Assembly: GCA_005223185.1 (NCBI GenBank)
Contig: NJBN01000001.1
Location: forward strand, 505,365-569,364
DNA from: a candidate division LCP-89 bacterium B3_LCP
Lineage (GTDB): Bacteria > Electryoneota > B3-LCP
Direction of reading: 5' to 3'
DNA: 64,000 bases
In this document: positions 25,605-34,484 of the stretch, in pieces
How the letters are laid out: each line of letters starts with the position of its first letter
Numbering within the stretch: position 1 is the stretch's first letter
Notes under the pieces: model-generated
Seen by the model: only the letters and a program-made list of their open reading frames with translations
Databases searched by the model: none
What the model was told of the DNA's origin: nothing
Translations under genes and position numbers: made by a program

Positions 25605-27197
25605 ATGGAAAGACGTTCAAAACAAGGTGTACAAGCGATCACAGCCGTAGTATTGCTACTGGCGATTTTGCTGGTTGTCAATCTGATATCGACGCAGATC
25701 TTCGGACGTGTCGATCTCACCGAAGGGAAAATCTACACATTATCCAAAGGATCACGTGAATTGGTGAGGAACTTAGAGGACCCCTTGACAATCAAGGCAT
25801 ATTTTTCAGAAAATCTGCCCGCACCCTACAACAACACGGCACGGTTCCTGCGAGATCAACTGGATGATTACAAAGCCTATTCCGGTGGTAAGCTGAAATA
25901 TGAATTTGCCGATCCATTATCGGAGGAGGAACTGGAAAAGGAAGCGCAGGGATTCCAGATACCTCCGGTGCAGGTCAATGCTGTGGAAAAAGACCGCCTG
26001 GAAGTGAAGAAGGTTTACATGGGATTGGTTTTTCTCTATCAGGACAGGCATGAAACCATACCGCTGATTCAAAATACCGCAGGGCTGGAATACGACATTA
26101 CCAGCACTATCAAGCGGTTGACAACCACCGATAGAACTTCTGTAGGCGTGCTGCAGGGGCTGGGCGCACCTGACATGTACCAGCAGATGAATCAGTTAGG
26201 ATCAGTGCTGGAAAGAAACTATGATATCCGCCCGGTCGATCTCTCCCGCAATCAACTTATACCTGATGACGTTGACGTACTGCTGATTGCTGGTATCGAG
26301 GAAGAGGTCGATGACTGGACGATGTTTGCGATCGATCAGTTTATCATGAGGGGTGGAAAGACCGCTTTTCTCTTGAACAAAGTGGTCACCAACCTGCAGG
26401 AACAAAAAGCGCAAAAAGCGCCCTTTAGAATTGACGACTGGACGAAAAACTATGGGTTTGCTATAAACGATGATCTGGTAATGGATAAGAGCTGCGGCAT
26501 GGTAAATATGCAGCAGCGGATGGGTTTCTTCACCATTTCCAATCCGGTGAACTACCCTTATTTCCCCATTATTACCAGCTTCAGTTCATCTCACCCAATA
26601 GCAAAAGACCTGGAGAATATCACGCTGTTCTTCCCCAGCACGATTGACACGACCTATGCAGCAGGTAAGGAATTGGATATCACGCCGCTCTTCTTTACAT
26701 CGGAACAGTGCAAGCTGAAAAAAGGAAGCTACGCCATAGATCCTAAACCTCAGGAGGATTTCAGCAGTTATACTGAGGGACCATTTGTACTGGGCGCTGC
26801 CCTGGAGGGAGCGTTTACAAGTTACTTTGAAAACAGGGAAATCCCCAGAGGAGATACTACGCTCCCGCAGGCTGCTGGTCTATCCATATTACCATCAAGC
26901 CCAGAGACACGGATAGTAGTTGTTGGAGAAGGGAATTTCGCCAAAGACATGTTCGCAAGTGATCCTTCCAATGTAGCATTCTTGATGAACATGGTAGACT
27001 GGCTGGCGATGGAAGAAGAGTTGATAGATATCCGCACCCGGGACGTCACCTTCCGGCCTTTAGCTGAAGTATCTACCGGAGTTAAAACGACTGTCAAGTA
27101 CGCCAACATCTTTGCGCCACCGGCAATAGTAATCCTCATAGGTCTAATTCGCTGGCAGATTCGCCGCCGCAGGAAAAACGTGGAGTTTTTAGTATGA
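25605..27197 (+). CDS. GldG-like periplasmic/membrane ABC accessory protein
   Basis: 530 residues. An N-terminal membrane helix (ITAVVLLLAILLVVNLIS) is followed by FGRVDLTEGKIYTLSKGSRE, the hallmark of the Gldg/ABC-type uncharacterised family, then a large extracytoplasmic domain and a C-terminal membrane helix (ANIFAPPAIVILIGLIRW) with a basic tail (RRRRKN). The segment GGKTAFLLNKVV and the phrase VVVGEGNFAKDMF are typical of the family's sensor-like domain. It ends in a 4-bp ATGA overlap with the DUF4340 gene. Substrate unknown. Confidence 0.85.
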   Translation: MERRSKQGVQAITAVVLLLAILLVVNLISTQIFGRVDLTEGKIYTLSKGSRELVRNLEDPLTIKAYFSENLPAPYNNTARFLRDQLDDYKAYSGGKLKYEFADPLSEEELEKEAQGFQIPPVQVNAVEKDRLEVKKVYMGLVFLYQDRHETIPLIQNTAGLEYDITSTIKRLTTTDRTSVGVLQGLGAPDMYQQMNQLGSVLERNYDIRPVDLSRNQLIPDDVDVLLIAGIEEEVDDWTMFAIDQFIMRGGKTAFLLNKVVTNLQEQKAQKAPFRIDDWTKNYGFAINDDLVMDKSCGMVNMQQRMGFFTISNPVNYPYFPIITSFSSSHPIAKDLENITLFFPSTIDTTYAAGKELDITPLFFTSEQCKLKKGSYAIDPKPQEDFSSYTEGPFVLGAALEGAFTSYFENREIPRGDTTLPQAAGLSILPSSPETRIVVVGEGNFAKDMFASDPSNVAFLMNMVDWLAMEEELIDIRTRDVTFRPLAEVSTGVKTTVKYANIFAPPAIVILIGLIRWQIRRRRKNVEFLV

Positions 27198-28123
27198 ATA
27201 AATCGTTACTCACTCTCTTAGGCGTTCTGGTCGCTTTATTGGTGATCTATCTGATTATCGATTCAGCGCGAGACGTAACTGAACAGACAGAATCGTTTTT
27301 CGCATTAGATACAAACAAAGTTGATGGCTTCACCATCATCAACAAACACGATACGATTAATCTGAAGAGGAGAGCTTCCGGCTGGAATTTAGGTGAACCT
27401 CTCGATTATCCAGCTGATTCTCGCTTTACTGGCAATGTCATCGAAAAGCTGGCTACGATGGATATAGAAACCCTGATAACGGAAGACTCTTCCAAAGCTT
27501 CCCAGTTCGAGGTTGATACGGCTGGCGTGGAAGTCATGGTATTCGAAGGCGCGGACACTGTTGCACACTTCATGGTAGGCAAGACCTCACCGGACCGCCG
27601 CCATACGTACTGCAGTTTCGTTGGGGATGATAAAATCTACCTGCTGAAAGGCACTTTCACCAGCCAGTTGAACCGTAAGAAGAAAGACTGGCGGGATAAG
27701 AGCATCCTGGAGATCGATCCTGAGAGCGTCAACAAGCTGGATTTCACCTATCCTGATGAAGTCTTTTCCTTGGAAAAAACGGATACCACCTGGATTGTGG
27801 ATAAAAGGGGCTTACTCCTGGATACAGATGAGCAGATGGTTAATCGTGTGGTGCGTTCTATCAGCCGTTTCCGCACCTTTGATTTCGTGGATGGGGACAC
27901 TGTTCAAGTGGTGGATTTCAGCGTACCAACGCTGTCATTAGTGGTGCATACTGACGTGGGTGATACTTATAAATTCGACTTCGTACCGGAGAGCGCTGAA
28001 TCCAAGCGCTATTTGATCCACAAGGAGGGTGTGGAAAAAGCACTGTTCGTTATTCATCAGGGTGCAGCTAATTCGATATTCAAGCATGTTGAGGATTTCA
28101 AGAAGAAGGAGCACCAGCAGTAA
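27194..28123 (+). CDS. DUF4340 domain protein
   Basis: 309 residues with an N-terminal membrane anchor (LLTLLGVLVALLVIYLII, 5-22) and an extracytoplasmic region of repeated beta-rich modules (SRFTGNVIEKLATMDIETLI; FMVGKTSPDRRHTYC), as in DUF4340. Such genes routinely follow gldG-like genes. Translationally coupled to the preceding gene and last in the operon, before a strong terminator. The role is unknown; it may gate or assist the ABC complex on the outer face of the inner membrane. Confidence 0.85.
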   Translation: MNKSLLTLLGVLVALLVIYLIIDSARDVTEQTESFFALDTNKVDGFTIINKHDTINLKRRASGWNLGEPLDYPADSRFTGNVIEKLATMDIETLITEDSSKASQFEVDTAGVEVMVFEGADTVAHFMVGKTSPDRRHTYCSFVGDDKIYLLKGTFTSQLNRKKKDWRDKSILEIDPESVNKLDFTYPDEVFSLEKTDTTWIVDKRGLLLDTDEQMVNRVVRSISRFRTFDFVDGDTVQVVDFSVPTLSLVVHTDVGDTYKFDFVPESAESKRYLIHKEGVEKALFVIHQGAANSIFKHVEDFKKKEHQQ

Positions 28124-28145
28124 TTAGCAATCCGAAATGATAATC

Positions 28146-28177
28146 AAAACGCCCGGTCATTCGCCGGGCGTTTTCTT
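28146..28177. terminator. Bidirectional terminator between the ABC operon and icd
   Basis: AAAACGCCCGG (28146-28156) and CCGGGCGTTTT (28164-28174) form a perfect 11-bp stem with a 7-nt loop and T-runs on both strands. It serves the plus-strand DUF4340 gene and the convergent icd gene. Confidence 0.9.
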
Positions 28178-28193
28178 TAGTTTATTTTTCGAT

Positions 28194-29603
28194 TTACATA
28201 TGTTTGATAATAGCATCGCCGAACTGGGAGCACTTGAGTTCCTGGCATTCAATCCCTTCAGCTTTCATCAGACGGGCGAAATCGTAGGTGACGGTATGTG
28301 CCTGAATGGCTCCGTTGAGACCCTTCAGAATTAGATTTGCAACTTCATCCCAGCCCAGGTGCTGGAACATCAGAACGCCAGACAGGATGACGGATCCCGG
28401 ATTGACCTTGTCCAGGTTAGCGTATTTGGGCGCCGTGCCATGCGTGGCTTCGAAGATGGCGTGACCACTGACGTAATTGATATTACCTCCGGGAGCAATC
28501 CCGATGCCTCCCACCTGAGCCGCCAACGCATCAGACACGTAATCACCATTCAAGTTCATGGTGGCGATCACGTCGAATTCTTTAGCGCGGGTCAGCACCT
28601 GCTGTAGGGTTATGTCAGCAATGGTATCCTTGATCATCAACATGGACTTCCATTTACCGTCACCGTGGGTATCCCATAACTTCAGAGCTTCTTCGACTTC
28701 GGCGTCAGCTTCCTTCTGTTTATCAGGAACCAACAGGTCGTATCCCGGCTCGATCATGCGGGCGTTATCCTGCGCGGAAATATCGGGGTGATCCTCTTTG
28801 TTCCCCAGAATCCAGCTTTCCCGCAGAGTAACCGTTTCGTTGCGAAACTCTTTGGCGGCGACCTGATATCCCCAATCTTTAAAGGCGCCTTCGGTGAACT
28901 TCATGATGTTGCCTTTGTGTACGAAGGTAACGCTCTTGCGGTTCAGCCTCAAAGCGTATTGAATGGCTGCGCGTACCAAGCGGCTGGTGCCTTCTTCGGA
29001 TACGGGTTTGATGCCGATACCGGAAGTTTCCGGAAAGCGTATATTTTTAACGCCCATCTCCTTCTGCAAGAATTCTATCACTTTTTTCACTTCAGGGCTG
29101 CCCGCCTGCCATTCGACTCCGGCGTAGATATCTTCGGTATTTTCGCGGAAGATGACCATGTCCACGTCTTGAGGTTTGCGCACCGGGCTGGGCACGCCTT
29201 TGAAATAGCGCACCGGACGCAGACAGACGTAGAGATCCAAAATCTGCCGTAAGGCGACGTTCAATGATCGTATCCCTCCGCCGATGGGAGTGGTCAGAGG
29301 TCCTTTGATACCGACCAGGAATTCTTTATAGGCATTGACAGTATCATCGGGAAGCCAGGAACCGGTGGCTTTGAAGGCTTTTTCACCGGCTAAGACTTCA
29401 AACCAACTGATCTTCTTTTGACCGCTGAACGCCTTTTGGACAGCAGCATCGAATACGCGCACGGATGACCGCCATATATCCGGGCCAGTTCCGTCACCTT
29501 CGATGAAGGGAATGATGGGATTATCGGGCACTTGCAATTTGTCAGCGCCCATGGTTATGGGTTTACCTTCTTTTGGATAAGATAAGTGTTCAAATTGTAT
29601 CAT
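28194..29603 (-). CDS. icd: NADP-dependent isocitrate dehydrogenase
   Basis: 469 residues, against about 416 in E. coli; the extra length is an insertion of roughly 50 residues after [20 protein letters not shown], as in cyanobacterial-type enzymes. Isocitrate binding ([18 protein letters not shown]), Lys in [11 protein letters not shown], and [18 protein letters not shown] are intact. The residues after HGTAPKYA and in TVTYDFARL match the NADP-specific set. A strong GGAGG precedes the ATG. It converts isocitrate to 2-oxoglutarate, the substrate of Kor. Aconitase is encoded nearby on the same strand but separated by a flavin oxidoreductase gene and repeats. Confidence 0.96.
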   Translation of the reverse strand: MIQFEHLSYPKEGKPITMGADKLQVPDNPIIPFIEGDGTGPDIWRSSVRVFDAAVQKAFSGQKKISWFEVLAGEKAFKATGSWLPDDTVNAYKEFLVGIKGPLTTPIGGGIRSLNVALRQILDLYVCLRPVRYFKGVPSPVRKPQDVDMVIFRENTEDIYAGVEWQAGSPEVKKVIEFLQKEMGVKNIRFPETSGIGIKPVSEEGTSRLVRAAIQYALRLNRKSVTFVHKGNIMKFTEGAFKDWGYQVAAKEFRNETVTLRESWILGNKEDHPDISAQDNARMIEPGYDLLVPDKQKEADAEVEEALKLWDTHGDGKWKSMLMIKDTIADITLQQVLTRAKEFDVIATMNLNGDYVSDALAAQVGGIGIAPGGNINYVSGHAIFEATHGTAPKYANLDKVNPGSVILSGVLMFQHLGWDEVANLILKGLNGAIQAHTVTYDFARLMKAEGIECQELKCSQFGDAIIKHM

Positions 29604-29730
29604 TTTTCCTCCACGGAATTGTTAGTTCCGGTTGTTTATTTATTTGTGTTATTGCTGAATCGGTATTAGGGTGTCAGGTCTCATTCCGGTGATGAACATT
29701 AACTATTTATTCTTACGTTTATCACGGTAA

Positions 29731-29976
29731 CCCCAGAATGAATTCTGGGGCTTAAACCAGTCAAGATCACTGAAGTGATCATCCTGTTATTTCTATCTGT
29801 TGGACTGCACCCTAAAGGGCTTAGTCCAACCTACTGGTCTATGGCACCAGGTCACATTCTTTACCGGCTTTTATCTGGCAGCTTTTTACCACCCGGAAAT
29901 GAATTTCCGGGCTAATTTTATGCTATCCCGCTCAAGCGGGATGTTCAAAAACCTTTATGTTCGTCGGTTGACGAAC
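29731..29976. repeat. Cluster of six short palindromes, three with TGAA loops
   Basis: Read from the sequence: CCCCAGAA-tgaa-TTCTGGGG (29731-29750), GATCAC-tgaa-GTGATC (29765-29780), TTGGACT...AGTCCAA with an inner CCCT/AGGG (29800-29829), CCCGGAAA-tgaa-TTTCCGGG (29892-29911), ATCCCGCT-ca-AGCGGGAT (29925-29942), GTTCGTC-ggtt-GACGAAC (29959-29976). The stems differ in sequence but three share the same tetraloop and each is 16-30 nt. None has a T-run, so these are REP-like or decayed mobile elements rather than terminators. Confidence 0.8.
29820..29840. repeat. 21-bp direct repeat, left copy
   Basis: CTTAGTCCAACCTACTGGTC plus T; it matches 31140-31160 at 20 of 21 positions. The two copies lie on either side of the flavin oxidoreductase gene. 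This copy starts inside the right arm of the TTGGACT/AGTCCAA palindrome. Confidence 0.75.
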
Positions 29977-30002
29977 AGGCCCTGACGCAACTGAAAACCC
30001 TA

Positions 30003-31112
30003 TTAAGCCATATCAGATGGAGCTATTTTCACAGATGCAGCCTCATCATATTCTTTTAATAAATCCCGGATGAGTTCTTTAACAGAGACAATTTTTTGTG
30101 TGCGATATGCATTTGCACCGGCAAAGGCAAAACCGTGTTTAAGCCTTCCCTTTTTGGCATTTGTTAAGGCGAAAGCAATGCAGTAGGGCGCTTCTTTATA
30201 ATCGCAGGTTCTCAGGCATTTCCAGGGGCAGCTAAAGGGTTTTTTAATGCCATTGGAAACATCCTTGAGAAACTGGTTGCGCAAGGCTCTTCCCGGCAAC
30301 CCTACCGGACTGTCAATTATAATCAGATCATCTCTCTTGCTATTCAGGTACATCTCTTTAAATTCAATAGAGGCGTCGCACTCGTGAGTGCCCACAAATC
30401 TGGTTGCCATTTGCACACCCTGAGCGCCCATCTGAATGAATTTATAAATATCTGCTCCAGTATATATACCTCCCGCTACAATCACAGGAATATCCTTATT
30501 GAATTGCTCTTTAAATGGTTTTAGCACAGAAATAACTTCTGGTAAGATCTTATCCAGTTTATAATCATGATCATCAATCTGTTCCTTTTTAAAGCCGATA
30601 TGTCCACCAGCCAGAGGCCCCTCCACGACTACACCGTTGGGTATATGATTATATTTCTTCGCCCAATATTGAAATATGATTCTTACAGCTCTCGCTGAAG
30701 AAACAATGGGGACAACCTTAGTTGACATATTTCTCAATCTATCCAGCGATAATTCCTTGGGGATATTTAGTGGAAGCCCTGCACCAATGAATATTACATC
30801 TGCTTTTTCATTCACGGCAACCATCATAAGTTCATTAAAATCTGAAAGCGCCACCATTAGATTTACGCCTATAATCCCATCGGTCATTTCCCTGGCTTTT
30901 CTTATTTCTTTCTTCAGGGCTCTTTGGTTCGCTCCGGTAAAATTTTTATTAAAATCAGGTTCAAGCATACCGATGCCAGCAGCGCCAATTACCCCAATGC
31001 CCCCCTCATTTGCCACTGCTGAAGCCAACCCTGAGAGAGAAATCCCAACGCTCATTCCTCCTTGAATGATGGGGATTTTGACTACATGTTCACCAATAAC
31101 CAATTTCGGCAT
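30003..31112 (-). CDS. Nitronate monooxygenase-family NAD(P)H-dependent flavin oxidoreductase
   Basis: 369 residues, TIM-barrel FMN enzyme. It has IIQGGMSVGISLSGLASAVA (15-34), VVVEGPLAGGHIGF, VIVAGGIYTGADIYKFIQMG and GVQMATRFVGTHECD, the standard phosphate-binding and flavin segments. A Cys-rich insert FSCPWKCLRTCDYKEAPYC near the C-terminus is typical of the bacterial YrpB/2-nitropropane-dioxygenase branch; the enzyme reaction in this branch is not firmly known. The gene looks more AT-rich than icd and aconitase on either side and is flanked by direct repeats, suggesting later insertion. Confidence 0.88.
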   Translation of the reverse strand: MPKLVIGEHVVKIPIIQGGMSVGISLSGLASAVANEGGIGVIGAAGIGMLEPDFNKNFTGANQRALKKEIRKAREMTDGIIGVNLMVALSDFNELMMVAVNEKADVIFIGAGLPLNIPKELSLDRLRNMSTKVVPIVSSARAVRIIFQYWAKKYNHIPNGVVVEGPLAGGHIGFKKEQIDDHDYKLDKILPEVISVLKPFKEQFNKDIPVIVAGGIYTGADIYKFIQMGAQGVQMATRFVGTHECDASIEFKEMYLNSKRDDLIIIDSPVGLPGRALRNQFLKDVSNGIKKPFSCPWKCLRTCDYKEAPYCIAFALTNAKKGRLKHGFAFAGANAYRTQKIVSVKELIRDLLKEYDEAASVKIAPSDMA

Positions 31113-31139
31113 ATCTTTAGAACTTAAATTCCTCTGTTA

Positions 31140-31160
31140 CTTAGTCCAACCTACTTGTCT
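31140..31160. repeat. 21-bp direct repeat, right copy
   Basis: CTTAGTCCAACCTACTTGTC plus T; it differs from 29820-29840 at one position. It lies 28 bp upstream of the start of the flavin oxidoreductase gene. A small GAATC/GATTC hairpin follows directly. Confidence 0.75.
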
Positions 31161-31234
31161 GAATCACTGATTCACGCTGATTATAGGATTTCACTGATAA
31201 AGAAACCGATTAGATGGCGATTCAGACCTCAGTA

Positions 31235-33154
31235 CTATTGCTTATCCTTGGCATACGCCAACGCACCTCCAGCTCTGAGAATTTCAATCTCCCGCTCATT
31301 TAGCGGATGCACCGCCGGTATATCTGCGTTCTTGGTAATGTTGCGAACGTTTAATTTTCCGGTATCCAGTTCCTGCAGGGAAATTTCCAGTTCGTCGCCC
31401 TGATCAATTTTGTCGTAATCGGCTTCGTTCGCAAAAGTCAGTGGTAAGATGCCGAAGTTGATCAGGTTAGCCAGATGAATGCGTGCGAAGGATTTCACCA
31501 GCACCGCTTTTAAGCCCAGATACATAGGAGCTAACGCCGCATGTTCACGTGATGATCCCTGTCCGTAATTTTGACCGCCCACAACGAACCCTCCACCGGA
31601 TTCTTTGGCACGGGACGGGAAAGTGGGATCTATAACCTCAAATACATGCTCAGAAATAGCAGGTATATTAGATCGCTTGGGCAATATTTTCGATCCAGCG
31701 GGCATAATATGATCGGTGGTTATGTTATCTTCCGTCTTAAGCAGAACTATACCTGTAAGAACATCCGGGAGAGGTTTGTTCAGTGGAAGAGGCTTGATAT
31801 TCGGTCCTCGTATGATCTCAACTTTACTAAGCTCATCTGAAGGGGGAATAATCATGGAATCATCCACACGGAACTTCTCAGGCAGATCAATCTTTATCGG
31901 CTCCAGAGCTAAAGTGCGTGGATCGGTCATTTCACCGGTTATGGCACAGGCGACGGCTGTTTCCGGAGATACCAAGTAGGATTTAGCGTTCTTCGTTCCG
32001 GTTCTACCCACGAAATTGCGGTTAAAAGTACGCACCGTGATGCCTTCAGTGGGAGGTGAAAAGCCCATACCGATACAAGCGCCACAGGAGCTTTCTAGAA
32101 TCCTGACGCCGGATTCTACAATGGGGATCATGGCGCCATTATGCAGTATCTCATCCATGACCTGCTTGCTTCCCGGCGAAAGCCCTGCCGACAGTCTCTG
32201 GTGTATGCGCTTGTCTTTTAGCATCTCTGCCATGACGTTGAGGTCGCGGTAACTGCTGTTAGTACAGCTCCCGAAGGCGACCTGATCGACCTTCAGACCA
32301 GCGATTTCACTCACCTTTACGACGTTGTCGGGCATGTGTGGTTTGGCAACCAGAGGTTCAAGCTCATCGAGATTAATGTGAAGTTCCTCATCATAATTAC
32401 AGCCTTCATCAGCCTTTAGTTCAATCCAGACATCGTCTCTGCCCTGAGCTTCAAGATACTTCAGAGTTTTCTTATCTGATGGGAAAATACTGGTGGTAGC
32501 GCCCAATTCGGCGCCCATATTGGTGATGGTAGCTCTATCGGGGACGTCCAACCTGGCAACTCCTTCACCATAGTATTCCATCACTCTGCCAACGCCACCT
32601 TTAACAGTCAGGCGGCGTAGAACTTCCAAGATAACGTCCTTTCCACTCACGAAGGGCTGTAGTTTCCCGGTGAGTTTAATACCGACAACTTTAGGCATGC
32701 GTAAATTAAATGCCTGCCCGCCCATAGCCAGTGCGACGTCCAAACCGCCAGCGCCCATGGCGATCATACCGATACCACCGCAGGTTGGGGTATGGCTATC
32801 AGAACCCAGAAGTGTCTTTCCCGGCGCGCCAAAACGTTCCAGGTGAACCTGATGACATATACCGTTACCTGGACGGGAAAAATAAATACCATACCTGGAT
32901 GCAATACTCTGGAGAAAACGATGATCGTCCGCATTCTCGAAACCGGACTGCAACATATTATGATCCACATAAGAAACGGAAAGTTCCGTCTTGACTTTGG
33001 GGATTCCCAGAGCTTCAAACTGCAGGTATGCCATTGTACCAGTCGCGTCCTGCGTCAGGGTCTGATCGATACGGATGGCTATAGGAGATCCAGGAGTGAG
33101 ATCACCGCTGACCAGGTGCTTCTGGAAGATCTTTTGAGTTAGATTTAGCGTCAT
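31235..33154 (-). CDS. acn: Aconitate hydratase
   Basis: 639 residues, the compact single-chain bacterial type. [4Fe-4S] ligands are in VAFGSCTNSS and SSCGACIGMG; the substrate-binding GSDSHTPTCGGIGM and C-terminal swivel-domain motif GQNYGQGSSREHAALAP are present. It isomerises citrate and isocitrate, feeding Icd. Start ATG 33154-33152. It is followed on the same strand by the flavin oxidoreductase and icd genes; the aconitase-icd pairing probably predates the insertion between them. Confidence 0.96.
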   Translation of the reverse strand: MTLNLTQKIFQKHLVSGDLTPGSPIAIRIDQTLTQDATGTMAYLQFEALGIPKVKTELSVSYVDHNMLQSGFENADDHRFLQSIASRYGIYFSRPGNGICHQVHLERFGAPGKTLLGSDSHTPTCGGIGMIAMGAGGLDVALAMGGQAFNLRMPKVVGIKLTGKLQPFVSGKDVILEVLRRLTVKGGVGRVMEYYGEGVARLDVPDRATITNMGAELGATTSIFPSDKKTLKYLEAQGRDDVWIELKADEGCNYDEELHINLDELEPLVAKPHMPDNVVKVSEIAGLKVDQVAFGSCTNSSYRDLNVMAEMLKDKRIHQRLSAGLSPGSKQVMDEILHNGAMIPIVESGVRILESSCGACIGMGFSPPTEGITVRTFNRNFVGRTGTKNAKSYLVSPETAVACAITGEMTDPRTLALEPIKIDLPEKFRVDDSMIIPPSDELSKVEIIRGPNIKPLPLNKPLPDVLTGIVLLKTEDNITTDHIMPAGSKILPKRSNIPAISEHVFEVIDPTFPSRAKESGGGFVVGGQNYGQGSSREHAALAPMYLGLKAVLVKSFARIHLANLINFGILPLTFANEADYDKIDQGDELEISLQELDTGKLNVRNITKNADIPAVHPLNEREIEILRAGGALAYAKDKQ

Positions 33155-33330
33155 GACTATCCACGCATTTGTTGACGAATTATTTCAGAGCAATATAAGA
33201 AAATTCTATTAGGAAAGCAATGTAAAAGAAGGGATTTGGGTGAAGGCAGATTGAAGAGACAGCAGTCAATACGCCACATATAAGGAAAGGAGAAGAACCA
33301 ACAGGGAAGAGTGGTGAAGAGAAATGTAAG

Positions 33331-33352
33331 AGCCGGATTTAATTTTCCGGCT
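33331..33352 (-). other. Stem-loop containing the stop codon of the substrate-binding lipoprotein gene
   Basis: AGCCGGA (33331-33337) pairs with TCCGGCT (33346-33352), and the TAA lies in the 8-nt loop. No T-run follows on the minus strand, so at best it is a weak terminator or a 3'-end stabiliser. Confidence 0.4.
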
Positions 33353-34196
33353 TTCCACCAACTTTAGCTGCGGGGGCATACATGTCTATATCCGATTCGG
33401 TGATAAGGTAGCCCCAATCGCGGAATACAGCCAGACATCTATCGGATTTGAGATAAGTCATTAAACGGTCGGCAGAAGAAGAATCAGCAGGAACTGCTGC
33501 TCGGACAGCAGTTACAGCAGCAACTCGAGGAATCTCGCTGGGCATGAGGAGCACAATTTCAAAGCTTTCGGGATTCCAGTTATATGCCATAGTCCAGCAG
33601 ATGGCAGCGTCCAGCTCGTTGACGGATACCTTATCTGCAAGCACTATTGCTGAAGCTTCTATTGGAATCAACCGATGAGAGATTTCATCATACAGGTTGG
33701 CATTCTGGAATATTTCCAGGGAAAACAAACCCAATATATCGGTGTCAGGGTCAACAATTCCGATACGGATTTGCTCGTCCAACAGATCTGTCAAATTGGA
33801 CACCATAACCGGATTTATTCTTGATACAATCAAGCAGGGAACGGTATATGCTAAAGTTATCGCCGCAGTCGTATCAGCCAGATTTTGTTCCCTTGCCGGA
33901 TCAGTGAGATGATCATTCGGAAATATGTAAACATCAACGCTATCATCGGCAGAGGTGTTTAATATTTCAGCAGCAGAAGCAAAATCAAATCGCACGGTAA
34001 CTGAGGCGATGTACTGATAATCCTGTGCCAGGTCAAGCAGGGCTGGTTCTAAAGATATATCAGCTTTGACGAACACTTCATTACCGCCTGAGGTAGCATT
34101 TCTCGATTCTCCTTCCGGGGAGCATGAGATAAAGAAAATTGCTGATAACCCAGTTATTATTAAAAAGGCAATTCGGCAAATTCTTGAGACTTTCAT
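33339..34196 (-). CDS. ModA-like substrate-binding lipoprotein without a visible transporter
   Basis: 285 residues. The N-terminus carries a lipoprotein signal ending in FFISC (Cys about 25), then a type II periplasmic binding fold: VFVKADISLEPALLDLAQDY, VTVRFDFASAAEIL, DVYIFPNDHL, VSRINPVMVSNLTDLL, VSVNELDAAICWTMAY and a C-terminal FRDWGYLI. This order of segments is that of molybdate-binding ModA. The usual ligand residues cannot be checked reliably by eye. No permease or ATPase neighbours it, so it is an orphan binding protein or a sensor. Ligand unknown. Confidence 0.72.
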   Translation of the reverse strand: MKVSRICRIAFLIITGLSAIFFISCSPEGESRNATSGGNEVFVKADISLEPALLDLAQDYQYIASVTVRFDFASAAEILNTSADDSVDVYIFPNDHLTDPAREQNLADTTAAITLAYTVPCLIVSRINPVMVSNLTDLLDEQIRIGIVDPDTDILGLFSLEIFQNANLYDEISHRLIPIEASAIVLADKVSVNELDAAICWTMAYNWNPESFEIVLLMPSEIPRVAAVTAVRAAVPADSSSADRLMTYLKSDRCLAVFRDWGYLITESDIDMYAPAAKVGGKPEN

Positions 34197-34408
34197 TTAA
34201 CTTTATCCTACTTTAAGCGATTGCAAGTAGCCTGTGCCTATTGTCCAGTGGCTTTTCACTTCGTGATTTTTAAAATATACAAAAGTTCAAGCAAAATATA
34301 AAGAAAAATCTGCAATAATTCAAAGGGGAAATCTGTAAAGCAATTTTTCAGTAAGTGCATCGGGACTGCTAAACAATCATAGGCATCCTGGATGAAGGGA
34401 GTATGAAA

Positions 34409-34441
34409 GGAAAACCCCCGAATCTGGCAGATCCGGGGGTT
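34409..34441 (-). terminator. Rho-independent terminator after the outer-membrane protein gene
   Basis: AACCCCCG plus ATC (34413-34423) pairs with GAT plus CCGGGGGTT (34430-34441). On the minus strand the stem is followed by TTTTCC. It lies 43 bp past the stop codon. Confidence 0.8.
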
Positions 34442-34484
34442 CTCTATCTAAGTGGTATCTTTTCCAGTGGATGAAATGATCACA

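Larger units (their letters stand above)
29604..30002. other. 399-bp gene-free interval rich in hairpins
   Basis: Between icd and the flavin oxidoreductase gene. The first 125 bp are AT-rich and contain the ribosome binding site of icd. From 29731 on there are six near-perfect short palindromes, listed separately, and one copy of a 21-bp direct repeat. No ORF with coding character. Confidence 0.8.
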
